Shown here: positions 35,285-43,082 of the stretch, piece by piece
How positions within the stretch are numbered: the first letter of the stretch is position 1
How the letters are laid out: each line of letters begins with the position of its first letter
Source of the DNA: Xanthomonas hyacinthi
GTDB lineage: Bacteria > Pseudomonadota > Gammaproteobacteria > Xanthomonadales > Xanthomonadaceae
Length of the DNA stretch: 64,000 nucleotides
Assembly: GCF_009769165.1 (NCBI RefSeq)
Contig: NZ_CP043476.1
Coordinates: 3,727,001-3,791,000, forward strand
Reading direction: 5' to 3'
Translations under genes and position numbers: made by a program
Notes under the pieces: generated by a model
What the model saw: only the letters and a program-made list of their open reading frames with translations
What the model was told of the DNA's origin: nothing
The model's database searches: none

Positions 35285-35826
35285 GCCGCGGCTTTGCGCA
35301 CCGTCGGGGTGAAGGTGACGCTGCCGTCGTCGCCGAGCAGCTGCACTTCGCCGTCCTGGATTACCACGTCGAAGCGCATGCTGCGCTGGATCAGTTCGGC
35401 GGCCGACGCCACCGCGTCGCCGGGCAGGTCGACCACCTGCAGCGGCTTGAGCTTGAGCAGGCCGGAGGCGCTCTTCTCCCACCAGATGTCGGCGACGCGG
35501 CCGCCGTAGTTGACCACCACCACCTCACGCGCGCGGCCGCAGGCCTTGCGGACGCGCGATTCGTCGGGCTGGCCGACCTCGATCCATTGCTCGATCGCGC
35601 CGGTGTAGTCCATCCGCCACAGGTCCGGTTCGTCGTCGCTGCTCAGGCCCTTGCCGAACAGCAGACGTTCCTCGGCGAACAGGGCGAAGGTCAGCAGCCG
35701 CGCCATCAGCCGCTGGTCGGTCTCGGACGGGTGCTGGGCCAGGGTCAGCGCATGCGCCGCGTAATAGCCGCGGTCCATGTCGGAAATCTGCAGCTCGGCC
35801 TTGCGGAGGGTGGCGGTGAGGGCCAT
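35281..35826 (-). CDS. yaeQ: YaeQ family protein
   Basis: A 181-residue cytosolic protein of the YaeQ family, related in fold to PD-(D/E)XK nucleases. It starts MALTATLRKAELQISDMDRG and shows RLMARLLTFALFAEERLLFG, DDEPDLWRMDYTGAIEQWIE and the late LQLLGDDGSVTF-like end. Its role is unclear; the E. coli homologue suppresses loss of RfaH. Translationally coupled to the flavoprotein gene downstream and divergent from a pseudouridine synthase gene 42 bp away. Confidence 0.93.
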   Translation of the reverse strand: MALTATLRKAELQISDMDRGYYAAHALTLAQHPSETDQRLMARLLTFALFAEERLLFGKGLSSDDEPDLWRMDYTGAIEQWIEVGQPDESRVRKACGRAREVVVVNYGGRVADIWWEKSASGLLKLKPLQVVDLPGDAVASAAELIQRSMRFDVVIQDGEVQLLGDDGSVTFTPTVRKAAA

Positions 35827-35868
35827 GCGGCTACCGGGATCAAAGGGCGGCCATGATAATGCGTGGCG

Positions 35869-36786
35869 ATGTCCGATCCCCGCCCACCGTCCGCATTGGT
35901 TCCGGCCCCGAGCCGCTGGCAGTTGCCGCCAGGGCCGTGGCCGACCCTGCTGGACGGCTTGTGCGCGCGCTTCCCGCAGGTGTCGCGGGCGCAGTGGCAG
36001 GACCGCTGCGCCCGCGGCCGCGTGCAGGACCTGCACGGGCAGCCGTTGCCGGCGTCGCTGCCGTACCGGGTCGGGCTGGACGTGCGCTATTTCCGCGAGG
36101 TCGCCGACGAGGCGCCGATCGCCGGGGTGGAGCGCATCGTCCATGCCGATGCGCATCTGGTGGTGGCCGACAAGCCGCACGGACTGCCGGTGACCCCGTC
36201 CGGGCGCTACCTGCGCGAGACCTTGCTGGCGCGGCTGGTGGCGCGGCTGGGCAATCCGGCGCTGGTGCCGCTGCACCGGCTGGACCGCGCCACCGCCGGG
36301 CTGGTGCTGTTCTCGGCCGATCCGGGCAGCCGCGCCGCCTACCAGGCGCTGTTCCGCGAGCGGCGCATCGCCAAGGCCTACCAGGCGCTGGCCCCGGCCT
36401 TGCCGAGGCAGGCGTTCCCGCTGCTGCGCGCCAGCCGGCTGGTGCGCGGCGAACCGTTCTTCCGCATGGCCGAGGCCGACGGCGAGGCCAACAGCCTGAC
36501 CCGGATCGCGGTGCTGGACGCGCCCGAGGGACCATTGTGGCGCTATGCGCTGGCGCCGGTGACCGGGCGCAAGCACCAGTTGCGCGTGCATATGGCGGCG
36601 CTGGGTGCGCCGATCCTGGGCGATGCGCTGTATCCGCAGCTGCGCGCGAAGGAGGAGGACGAAGCCGCCGACACGCTGCACTTGCTGGCGTGCGGGCTGG
36701 CGTGCGGGCTGGCGTTCGAGGATCCGCTCAGCGGGCAGGCGCGCTGCTTCGCCAGTGCGCAGACCCTGGCCTGGCCGTCGGCATAG
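35869..36786 (+). CDS. RluA-family pseudouridine synthase
   Basis: A 305-residue enzyme. The catalytic core shows DAHLVVADKPHGLPVTPSGR, the signature LHRLDRATAGLVLFSADPGS with the catalytic Asp, FRERRIAKAYQAL, LAPVTGRKHQLRVHMAALGA and ILGDALYPQL. The N-terminal 80 residues are not a clear S4 domain. Target RNA position cannot be told from the sequence. The ATG at 35869 is preferred over a GTG at 35863. Divergent from yaeQ. Confidence 0.92.
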   Translation: MSDPRPPSALVPAPSRWQLPPGPWPTLLDGLCARFPQVSRAQWQDRCARGRVQDLHGQPLPASLPYRVGLDVRYFREVADEAPIAGVERIVHADAHLVVADKPHGLPVTPSGRYLRETLLARLVARLGNPALVPLHRLDRATAGLVLFSADPGSRAAYQALFRERRIAKAYQALAPALPRQAFPLLRASRLVRGEPFFRMAEADGEANSLTRIAVLDAPEGPLWRYALAPVTGRKHQLRVHMAALGAPILGDALYPQLRAKEEDEAADTLHLLACGLACGLAFEDPLSGQARCFASAQTLAWPSA

Positions 36787-37237
36787 CCGATACAGTGCGG
36801 ACGCTGGCGCCGAGGCGCGCGACCCTGGGCAGGGCGAACATGGTGGGCGGCATTTTGTTGTCGTTGCGACAGTCGCCACCGCCTCAGTGCGTCAAGGCTG
36901 CGGGAGCGGCTGAATGTGCGGGTGCGGGGTTGCCAGGGAGCCGCGCAATTTGCGCAGAACAATGGGCGTGTCGGCCAGATCGGCGAGAACTTAGGCCGGG
37001 GTTCAGCCTCTTTTGTGAGCAATCGCGGTTTGTCTACACAAACTTGTCGCTTTTTGCGAACGACCCGCGTATGGTGCATTCCACTGTGTTTGCTAGGGTC
37101 ACCGTGAATCGTGGCCTGGTGTGGTTGATCTCGCGATCCGCTTCATCGTTCCGCTTTACCAACGCCTGCAACTCAGTCTCGGCCCCGATACCCGGTGGCT
37201 GCGATTTTCGTCAATTCAATGTTTCAGGAGTTAGTAA
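36787..37237 (+). promoter_or_regulatory. Long leader and promoter region of cspA
   Basis: A 451-bp region before a cold-shock gene. From about 37010 it turns lower in GC (TTTTGTGAGCAATCGC, ACAAACTTGTCGCTTTTTGC), and a possible promoter lies between 37044 (TTGTCG) and 37070 (TATGGT), with spacing longer than ideal. This implies a 5' untranslated leader of roughly 150 nt, in line with cold-shock mRNAs, which often use structured leaders. A good ribosome site CAGGAG lies at 37225-37230. The first half (36787-36980) shows no gene. Confidence 0.4.
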
Positions 37238-37447
37238 ATGAGCGATCGTCAGACTGGTACCGTGAAGTGGTTCAACGATGCCAAGGGCTTCGGCTTCATC
37301 ACCCCGGAAATCGGCGCGGACCTGTTCGTGCACTTCCGTGCCATCCAGGGCACCGGCTTCAAGTCGCTGCAGGAAGGCCAGAAAGTGACCTTCGTGGCCG
37401 TCCAGGGCCAGAAGGGCATGCAGGCTGACCAGGTGCAGGCCGTCTGA
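37238..37447 (+). CDS. cspA: Cold-shock protein, CspA family
   Basis: A 69-residue single cold-shock domain that binds single-stranded RNA/DNA. Both motifs are present: RNP1 KGFGFITP and RNP2 LFVHFRAI, within [20 protein letters not shown]. The family ending [20 protein letters not shown] is intact. Codon use fits a highly expressed gene. It is monocistronic, with a strong terminator 29 bp after the stop. The symbol is generic; the organism may carry several csp paralogues. Confidence 0.95.
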   Translation: MSDRQTGTVKWFNDAKGFGFITPEIGADLFVHFRAIQGTGFKSLQEGQKVTFVAVQGQKGMQADQVQAV

Positions 37448-37476
37448 TTTAGACGCCAGCTACCGCAAGCTTGTCA

Positions 37477-37508
37477 AAACGCCGGGAGCGCAAGCTTCCG
37501 GCGTTTTT
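37477..37508 (+). terminator. Rho-independent terminator of cspA
   Basis: Stem AAACGCCGG / CCGGCGTTT with loop GAGCGCAAGCTT, followed by TTTTGTTTG. Strong and well placed after cspA. Confidence 0.92.
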
Positions 37509-37622
37509 GTTTGTGCATTGGGGGCGCCCGATTGCCGGGATCGGCCGGCGGCCGCATGCATGCGCGGCCTGTCGCTGCGTGCGGCTACCATTGCTGGCCC
37601 CGCGTCCTCCGGAGCCGTCGCC

Positions 37623-38318
37623 ATGATCAGCGTCCATCACCTCAACCAGTCCCGTTCCCAGCGCGTGCTGTGGCTGCTGGAGGAACTGGCGCTGCCCTAC
37701 CAGGTGGTCAAGTACCAGCGCGACAGCCAGACCATGCTGGCGCCGCCGGAACTGCGCGCGATCCATCCGCTGGGCAAGTCGCCGGTGCTGGTCGACGACG
37801 GCCAGGTGCTGGCCGAATCCGGCGCGATCCTCGATTACCTGGTGGAGCGCTACGACACCGAGCGCGCGCTGTCGCCGTCGCCGCAGCCGCTGGAGGCGCC
37901 CGAGCGCCTGCGCTACCGCTACTGGATGCATTACGCCGAAGGCTCGGCGATGCCGCCGCTGCTGATGAGCCTGGTGTTCGGGCGCATCCGTTCGGCGAAG
38001 ATGCCATTCTTCGCGCGGCCGGTCGCCCGTGCCATCGTCGACAAGGCGATGCACCGCTTCGTCGGTCCGCAACTGACGCTGCACCTGGACTGGATGGAGC
38101 GCGAGCTGGCCGCCACCGGCTGGTTCGCCGGCGAGCGCTTCACCGCCGCCGACGTGCAGATGAGCTTCCCGGTGCAGGCCGCGGCTGCGCGTGCCGGGCT
38201 GCAAGCCTATCCGAACCTGGCCGGCTTCGTGCAGCGCATCGAGCAGCGCCCGGCCTACCAGCGCGCGCTGCAGCAGGGCGGGCCGTTCGAGCTGCTCGGC
38301 AGCGGCAAGGCCGGCTGA
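37623..38318 (+). CDS. Glutathione S-transferase family protein
   Basis: A 231-residue protein. The thioredoxin-fold N-terminal domain (about 1-80) has VHHLNQSRSQRVLWLLEELA, with the Ser that would activate glutathione, KSPVLVDDGQVLAESGAILD and YLVERYDT. The helical C-terminal domain has RYRYWMHYAEGSAMPPLL and FTAADVQMSFPVQAA. The pattern resembles yeast Gtt1 type transferases. Likely role is detoxification; substrate unknown. The ATG at 37623 gives a compact start MISVHHLNQ. Convergent with the esterase gene 56 bp away. Confidence 0.93.
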   Translation: MISVHHLNQSRSQRVLWLLEELALPYQVVKYQRDSQTMLAPPELRAIHPLGKSPVLVDDGQVLAESGAILDYLVERYDTERALSPSPQPLEAPERLRYRYWMHYAEGSAMPPLLMSLVFGRIRSAKMPFFARPVARAIVDKAMHRFVGPQLTLHLDWMERELAATGWFAGERFTAADVQMSFPVQAAAARAGLQAYPNLAGFVQRIEQRPAYQRALQQGGPFELLGSGKAG

Positions 38319-38374
38319 GGCCGAGCGCGGCGCGCGGCGCGGGCGCTCGACACGCCGCGCCGTGCCGTGCCGCT

Positions 38375-39271
38375 TCACGGTGGCGGCATGCGCGGCTGGC
38401 ACTGGCGCACGAAGGCGATGCTGTCGGCCATGACCGGCAGCGCCGGATCGTCCTTGCGCAGCGCCAGCGCCAGGCGCAGATGGCCGACGCCTGGATAGAT
38501 CTTCAGGTCGGCGGGCACGCCGGCGCGTTGCAAGGCCGCTTGCAGCGAGCGGCTGTCGTCCGGTTCGACCACGCGGTCGTCGGCGCCGTGCAGCAGCAGT
38601 GCCGGCGGTTCGTCGCCATCGACGAAGGCCACCGGCTGCGAGCGCCGCTGCTGCGCCGGGTCGCGGCCGAACATGCCGATCAGGTCGGGATCGGTCAGTG
38701 GCAGGAAGTCGTAGGGACCGGCCAGGCCGACCAGGCCGCACAGCTGCCGCGGCGACAGGCCCTGCGCCTGCAGCCAGCGGCCGTCGCTGGCCAGCAGCGC
38801 GGCCATGTGCGCGCCGGCGGAGTGGCCCATCAGCACCAGCCGGCGCGGGTCGCCGCCATGTTCGGCGGCATGGCGCCGGCTCCAGGCCACCGCGGCGGCG
38901 GCGTCGCGCATGAAGCCGTCCAGGGTCACCTGCGGGTATTTGCGGTAGTCCGGCACGATCGCGACCACGCCGTGCCGCGCCAGCGCCTCGCCGACCCAGC
39001 GGTACTGCTGGCGGTTGCCGGTCTTCCAGGTGCCGCCGTGGAAGAACACCACCACCGGCGCGTCCTGCACCGCGGCCGGGCGGTAGACGTCCAGCTTCAG
39101 GCCATGCGCGGCATCGAACACGATGCCGCGCTGCTCGCTCAGCCCCTGGCGCGCGGAGCCGGCGTTGAGGCCGCCGAAGAACACGCTGCTGCAGGCGGAG
39201 ACCAGCAGCGAGGACAGCGCGACCAGCAGGTGGCGCGGCCAGCGCGGCGGCAACGGCGAACGTTCGGACAT
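38375..39271 (-). CDS. Alpha/beta hydrolase lipoprotein (esterase-like)
   Basis: A 298-residue exported lipoprotein. The lipobox LLVSAC lies near residue 25. An alpha/beta hydrolase fold follows, with the oxyanion motif VVVFFHGGTWKTGNRQQYR, the Ser nucleophile in VLMGHSAGAHMAALLASDGR, the acid near LLLHGADDRVVEPDDSRS, and His in IYPGVGHLRLALAL. It resembles the BD-FAE/carbohydrate esterase or kynurenine formamidase branch. An outer-membrane-anchored esterase is likely; the substrate is unknown. The start ATG at 39271 gives a proper lipoprotein signal. Confidence 0.9.
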   Translation of the reverse strand: MSERSPLPPRWPRHLLVALSSLLVSACSSVFFGGLNAGSARQGLSEQRGIVFDAAHGLKLDVYRPAAVQDAPVVVFFHGGTWKTGNRQQYRWVGEALARHGVVAIVPDYRKYPQVTLDGFMRDAAAAVAWSRRHAAEHGGDPRRLVLMGHSAGAHMAALLASDGRWLQAQGLSPRQLCGLVGLAGPYDFLPLTDPDLIGMFGRDPAQQRRSQPVAFVDGDEPPALLLHGADDRVVEPDDSRSLQAALQRAGVPADLKIYPGVGHLRLALALRKDDPALPVMADSIAFVRQCQPRMPPP

Positions 39272-39403
39272 GGGCGGTACCTGCAGGAAAGGAGCGGGAG
39301 CATGCCGCATGCGCATGTCGGCAGCGAGTGCATGGCGTCGGCGGCGCTGCCGGCAATTGCGCGGGCGACGCCGCTGCGGATGCGCTGTCTCGGCCGCAGT
39401 TCA

Positions 39404-39590
39404 TCGTTCCCTTCTCCTGCCGGGACCATGGCCCCCTTTTTGGGGGAAGGTGGCCCGCAGGGGCGGATGAGGGTCCGGCTGGCCTCGTGCACCCAAACAC
39501 AGCGAGACGCTTCGCGCCGCACCCTCACCCCAACCCCTGTCTCCCACGGGGACTTCCTTCGGTCGCCGGTGGGAGAGGGGCTGTAAGCTG
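39404..39590. repeat. Long xanthomonad intergenic repeat, copy 1
   Basis: Contains CCATGGCCCCCTTTTTGGGG hairpin, GGGGCGGATGAGGGTCCGGC and then CCCTCACCCCAACCCC with GGTGGGAGAGGGGCTG at the end. An inverted copy lies at 48563-48742. It fills the gap between the esterase and selO and ends just 7 bp before selO, so it may carry the selO leader. The inner hairpin can act as a terminator-like structure. Confidence 0.82.
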
Positions 39591-39596
39591 GCGCCT

Positions 39597-41150
39597 ATGC
39601 CGCCATTGCGCTTCGACAACCGTTTCACCGCCGAGCTGCCCGGCGATCCCGAGCATGGCCCGCGCCTGCGCGAGGTGCTGGGCGCGTTGTGGTCGCAGGT
39701 CGCGCCGACCCCGGTGGCCGCGCCGCAGCTACTTGCCCATTCGCGCGAGGTGGCGGCGCTGCTCGGGCTGTCGGAACCAGAGGTGCTGGCGCCGCAGTTC
39801 GTCGAGGTCTTCGCCGGCAACACGCTCTACCCGGGGATGCGGCCGTACGCGGCGAACTACGGCGGCCACCAGTTCGGGCACTGGGCCGGGCAACTCGGCG
39901 ACGGCCGCGCGATCGCGCTGGGCGAGGCGCTGGGCGCGGACGGACGGCGCTGGGAGCTGCAGCTCAAGGGCGCCGGCCGCACGCCGTATTCGCGCGGCGC
40001 CGATGGCCGTGCGGTGCTGCGCTCGTCGATCCGCGAATTCCTGTGCAGCGAGGCCATGCACCACCTCGGTGTGCCGACCACGCGCGCACTGAGCCTGGTC
40101 GCCAGCGGCGAGCGCGTGGTGCGCGACATGTTCTACGACGGCCATCCGCGCGCCGAGCCGGGCGCGGTGGTGTGCCGGGTGGCGCCGTCGTTCGTGCGCT
40201 TCGGCAGTTTCGAGCTGCCGGCCGCGCGCGGCGATACGGCCTTGCTGCGGCAGCTGGCCGACTTCGTCATCGACCGCGATTTCCCCGCCTTGCAGGCGCA
40301 GGGCGCCACGCGCTATGCCGACTGGTTCGGCGCGGTCTGCGCGCGCACCGCGGCGATGGTGGCGCAGTGGATGCGGGTCGGCTTCGTGCATGGGGTGATG
40401 AATACCGACAACATGTCGATCCTGGGCGTGACCATTGATTACGGGCCGTATGGCTGGATCGACGACTACGATCCGGACTGGACGCCCAACACCACCGATG
40501 CGCAGGGCCGCCGCTACCGCTTCGGCACCCAGCCGCAGATCGCGTACTGGAATCTGACCCGGCTGGCGCAGGCGCTGGCGCCGCTGTTCGCCGACGTGGC
40601 GCCGCTGCAGGCCGGGCTCGCGCGTTTTCGTGCGGCGTACGCGCAGGCCGAACGCGACACCGCCGCGGCCAAGCTCGGCCTGGCCGAATGCGGCGCGGCC
40701 GACCTGGCGCTGATGCAGGATCTGTTGCAGCTGCTGCAGCAGGGCGAGGTGGACATGACCCTGTGGTTCCGCGGGCTGAGCGCGGCACAGGTGCCGATGC
40801 TGGCGGACTTGGCCGACGCGTTCTACGACCCGGCCAAGCTGGCCGCGCAGGCGCCGGCGTTCGAGGCCTGGCTGGCGCGCTATGCGCAGCGGCTGCAGGC
40901 CGATCCGCTGCCGGCGGCCGCGCGCATGGCCAAGATGCGCGCGGCCAACCCACGCTACGTGCTGCGCAACTACCTGGCGCAGCAGGCGATCGACCGCGCC
41001 GAGCAGGGCGACCCCAGCGGGATCGCTGAACTGCTGGAGGTGATGCGCCATCCCTACGACGAGCAGCCGGGGCGCGAGGCGTTCGCGGCGCGGCGCCCGG
41101 ACTGGGCGCGTGCGCGCGCCGGGTGCTCGATGCTGTCGTGCAGTTCCTAG
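39597..41150 (+). CDS. selO: Protein adenylyltransferase SelO
   Basis: A 517-residue pseudokinase-fold enzyme that transfers AMP to protein Ser/Thr/Tyr residues, with a role in redox stress. Marks are [60 protein letters not shown], the metal and active-site stretch [20 protein letters not shown] and [16 protein letters not shown]. The C-terminus GCSMLSCSS keeps the Cys that replaces selenocysteine of eukaryotic SelO. Length and motifs are complete. Convergent with the tetR gene 4 bp away. Confidence 0.96.
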   Translation: MPPLRFDNRFTAELPGDPEHGPRLREVLGALWSQVAPTPVAAPQLLAHSREVAALLGLSEPEVLAPQFVEVFAGNTLYPGMRPYAANYGGHQFGHWAGQLGDGRAIALGEALGADGRRWELQLKGAGRTPYSRGADGRAVLRSSIREFLCSEAMHHLGVPTTRALSLVASGERVVRDMFYDGHPRAEPGAVVCRVAPSFVRFGSFELPAARGDTALLRQLADFVIDRDFPALQAQGATRYADWFGAVCARTAAMVAQWMRVGFVHGVMNTDNMSILGVTIDYGPYGWIDDYDPDWTPNTTDAQGRRYRFGTQPQIAYWNLTRLAQALAPLFADVAPLQAGLARFRAAYAQAERDTAAAKLGLAECGAADLALMQDLLQLLQQGEVDMTLWFRGLSAAQVPMLADLADAFYDPAKLAAQAPAFEAWLARYAQRLQADPLPAAARMAKMRAANPRYVLRNYLAQQAIDRAEQGDPSGIAELLEVMRHPYDEQPGREAFAARRPDWARARAGCSMLSCSS

Positions 41151-41154
41151 CTCG

Positions 41155-41859
41155 TCAGCGCGCCGGCACGGCGCGATAGCGCCAGGCGGCGAGGAAGCTG
41201 CTCACCACTTCCGCGGCCAGCGCCTGCTGGCTGTCGCGATCCGGGGCCTGTCCGTTGAGCATCGCGCCGGGATAGGCATAGCCGATCGCCGCGCCGATGA
41301 AGGCGCTGGCGGCCAGCGCGGGCGAGGCCACGCGCACGTCGCCGCGCGCATCCAGCATCTGCAGCAGGTCGCTCAGGCGCTGGCGCAGGCGCCCGGTGCG
41401 GCGCTGGTGCATCGACTGCAGCAGCTCCGGCAGCTGCGCGCTGGCCTGCACCAGCAGCCGGTGCAGGCGCAGCGAGGACGGCGCGTACAGGTGCGCCTGC
41501 ACGGTCAGCGCGATGTGCTGCAACGCGCGCGGCAGGTCCTGCGAGGCCGCATCGCCGATGTTCTCCAGCTGCGCCTGCAGTTCTTCGTTCAGCGCCTCGA
41601 ACACCTGCATCAGCAGCTCGGCCTTGCTGGAGAAATGGTTGTACAGGCTCTGCCGGGTCAGCCCGGCGTGCAGCGCGATCTGCTCCAGCGAGACCTCCAG
41701 GCCGTGCTCCAGCAGCAGCTCGCGCGCGGCGCGCAGCAACCGGGGCCGCGCCAGCGCGGGACGCCCGCGCTGGCGGCCGGCCGGCGCAACCACGCCCGCC
41801 TTGGCGGCCACCGGGGCGGCGCGAGGGGACGTGGCGCGGGCGATTGTGCGATCCTTCAT
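41155..41859 (-). CDS. TetR-family repressor of the adjacent RND pump
   Basis: A 234-residue regulator. An N-terminal Ala/Arg/Pro-rich extension of about 35 residues precedes the helix-turn-helix (ARPRLLRAARELLLEHGLEV, EQIALHAGLTRQSLYNHFSS). The C-terminal ligand domain has no recognisable subfamily. It is divergent from the pump genes with only a short AT-rich spacer, the classic arrangement of an AcrR/SmeT-like local repressor. The start could lie further downstream in the Arg-rich part. Confidence 0.92.
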   Translation of the reverse strand: MKDRTIARATSPRAAPVAAKAGVVAPAGRQRGRPALARPRLLRAARELLLEHGLEVSLEQIALHAGLTRQSLYNHFSSKAELLMQVFEALNEELQAQLENIGDAASQDLPRALQHIALTVQAHLYAPSSLRLHRLLVQASAQLPELLQSMHQRRTGRLRQRLSDLLQMLDARGDVRVASPALAASAFIGAAIGYAYPGAMLNGQAPDRDSQQALAAEVVSSFLAAWRYRAVPAR

Positions 41860-41863
41860 GCTT

Positions 41864-41885
41864 ATTTATTTGTCTTTAAGTAAAT
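41864..41885. promoter_or_regulatory. Probable TetR operator between divergent promoters
   Basis: An imperfect inverted repeat ATTTATTT...AAGTAAAT (41864-41885) in an AT-rich island, just upstream of the TetR ATG (41859). The location between divergent genes suggests it represses both. The adaptor start is probably at 41922, leaving space for a promoter here. Confidence 0.55.
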
Positions 41886-41921
41886 TAAATGATGCTCCGC
41901 TCCGTCCCCAGGATCAAGCGC

Positions 41922-43076
41922 ATGCCCGCGCCCTTCGCCCAGCGTTCTCGCCGCACGCTGTCGTTGTTGCTGTTCCTTGCTCTCGTCACGCTCGCCGGCT
42001 GCAAGGGCGAGCGCACCGCGCCACCGGCGCAGGCCAGGACCGTGGGGGTGGTGACCTTGCAGCCGCAAAGCGTGCCGCTGAGCGCCGAACTGGCCGGGCG
42101 CACCGCTGCGTCGGAAGAATCGGAAGTGCGCCCGCAGGTCGGCGGGATCCTGCGCAAGCGGCTGTTCGAAGAGGGCGCGATGGTGCGCGCCGGGCAGCCG
42201 CTGTTCCAGATCGAGCCGATCCTGTACCAGGCCGCGGCCAACGAGGCGCAGGCCAACCTGGCCACCGCCGAGGCCACGCTGACCACCGCCAAGCTGCGTG
42301 CCGAGCGCTATCGCGAGCTGGGCAAGACCCGGCTGGCCGCGCAGCAGGACGTGGACGACGCCCAGGCCACCTACAAGGAGGCGCTGGCCAGCCGCGCCGC
42401 CAACCGCGCCGCGCTGGACACCGCGCGCACCCAGCTGCGCTTCGCCACGGTGGAGGCGCCGATCAGCGGCCGCATCGGCCGCGCGCGGGTGACCCCGGGC
42501 GCGCTGGTCACCGCCAGCCAGGCCGATGCGATCGCCAAGATCCAGCAGCTGGACCCGATGAACGTGGACATCACCCAGTCCGGCAGCCAGTTCCTGGCGC
42601 TGCGCCGCGCGATCGCTGGCGGCGGGGTGCAGCCGGCCGCCGCCGAAGTGCGCCTGAAACTGTCCGACGGCAGCGACTATCCGCTGCCGGGCACGCTGCA
42701 GTTCGCCGACATCGACGTGGAGGAAACCACCGGCAGCGTGACCCTGCGCGCGCGCTTCCCCAATCCCGACGCGCAGCTGCTGCCGGGCATGTACGTGCGC
42801 GCGATCGTCGGCCAGGGCATCCGTCAGCAGGCGCTGCTGGTGCCGCAGGCGGCGGTGGACCGTACCCCGCGCGGCGACGCGCAGGCCTGGGTGGTGGGCG
42901 CGGACAACATCGTGCGCCAGCGCCGGTTCACCACGCTGCGCGCGGTCGGCGACCGCTGGCTGGTCGGCGACGGGCTCAAGCCCGGCGAGCGGGTGGTGGT
43001 GGAGGGCCGGCAGGGACTCAGCGACGGCGCCAAGGTGACGGTCAAGCCGGCCGCCGCTGCCGCCGGCCAGGGCTGA
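41922..43076 (+). CDS. RND efflux periplasmic adaptor lipoprotein
   Basis: A 384-residue membrane-fusion protein of the MexA/AcrA/SmeD type. The lipobox is ALVTLAGC. Lipoyl half-motifs occur at SEVRPQVGGILRKRLFEEGA and TVEAPISGRIGRARVTPGAL, separated by an Ala-rich alpha-hairpin (about 95-165). Beta-barrel and membrane-proximal domains follow, with LLPGMYVRAIVGQGIRQQAL. The ATG at 41922 is preferred over 41889 because CAGGATC precedes it and the resulting signal peptide has standard length; 41889 would add 11 residues and start inside the AT-rich operator region. The pump gene follows 6 bp later. Confidence 0.93.
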   Translation: MPAPFAQRSRRTLSLLLFLALVTLAGCKGERTAPPAQARTVGVVTLQPQSVPLSAELAGRTAASEESEVRPQVGGILRKRLFEEGAMVRAGQPLFQIEPILYQAAANEAQANLATAEATLTTAKLRAERYRELGKTRLAAQQDVDDAQATYKEALASRAANRAALDTARTQLRFATVEAPISGRIGRARVTPGALVTASQADAIAKIQQLDPMNVDITQSGSQFLALRRAIAGGGVQPAAAEVRLKLSDGSDYPLPGTLQFADIDVEETTGSVTLRARFPNPDAQLLPGMYVRAIVGQGIRQQALLVPQAAVDRTPRGDAQAWVVGADNIVRQRRFTTLRAVGDRWLVGDGLKPGERVVVEGRQGLSDGAKVTVKPAAAAAGQG

Positions 43077-43082
43077 GCCGGC

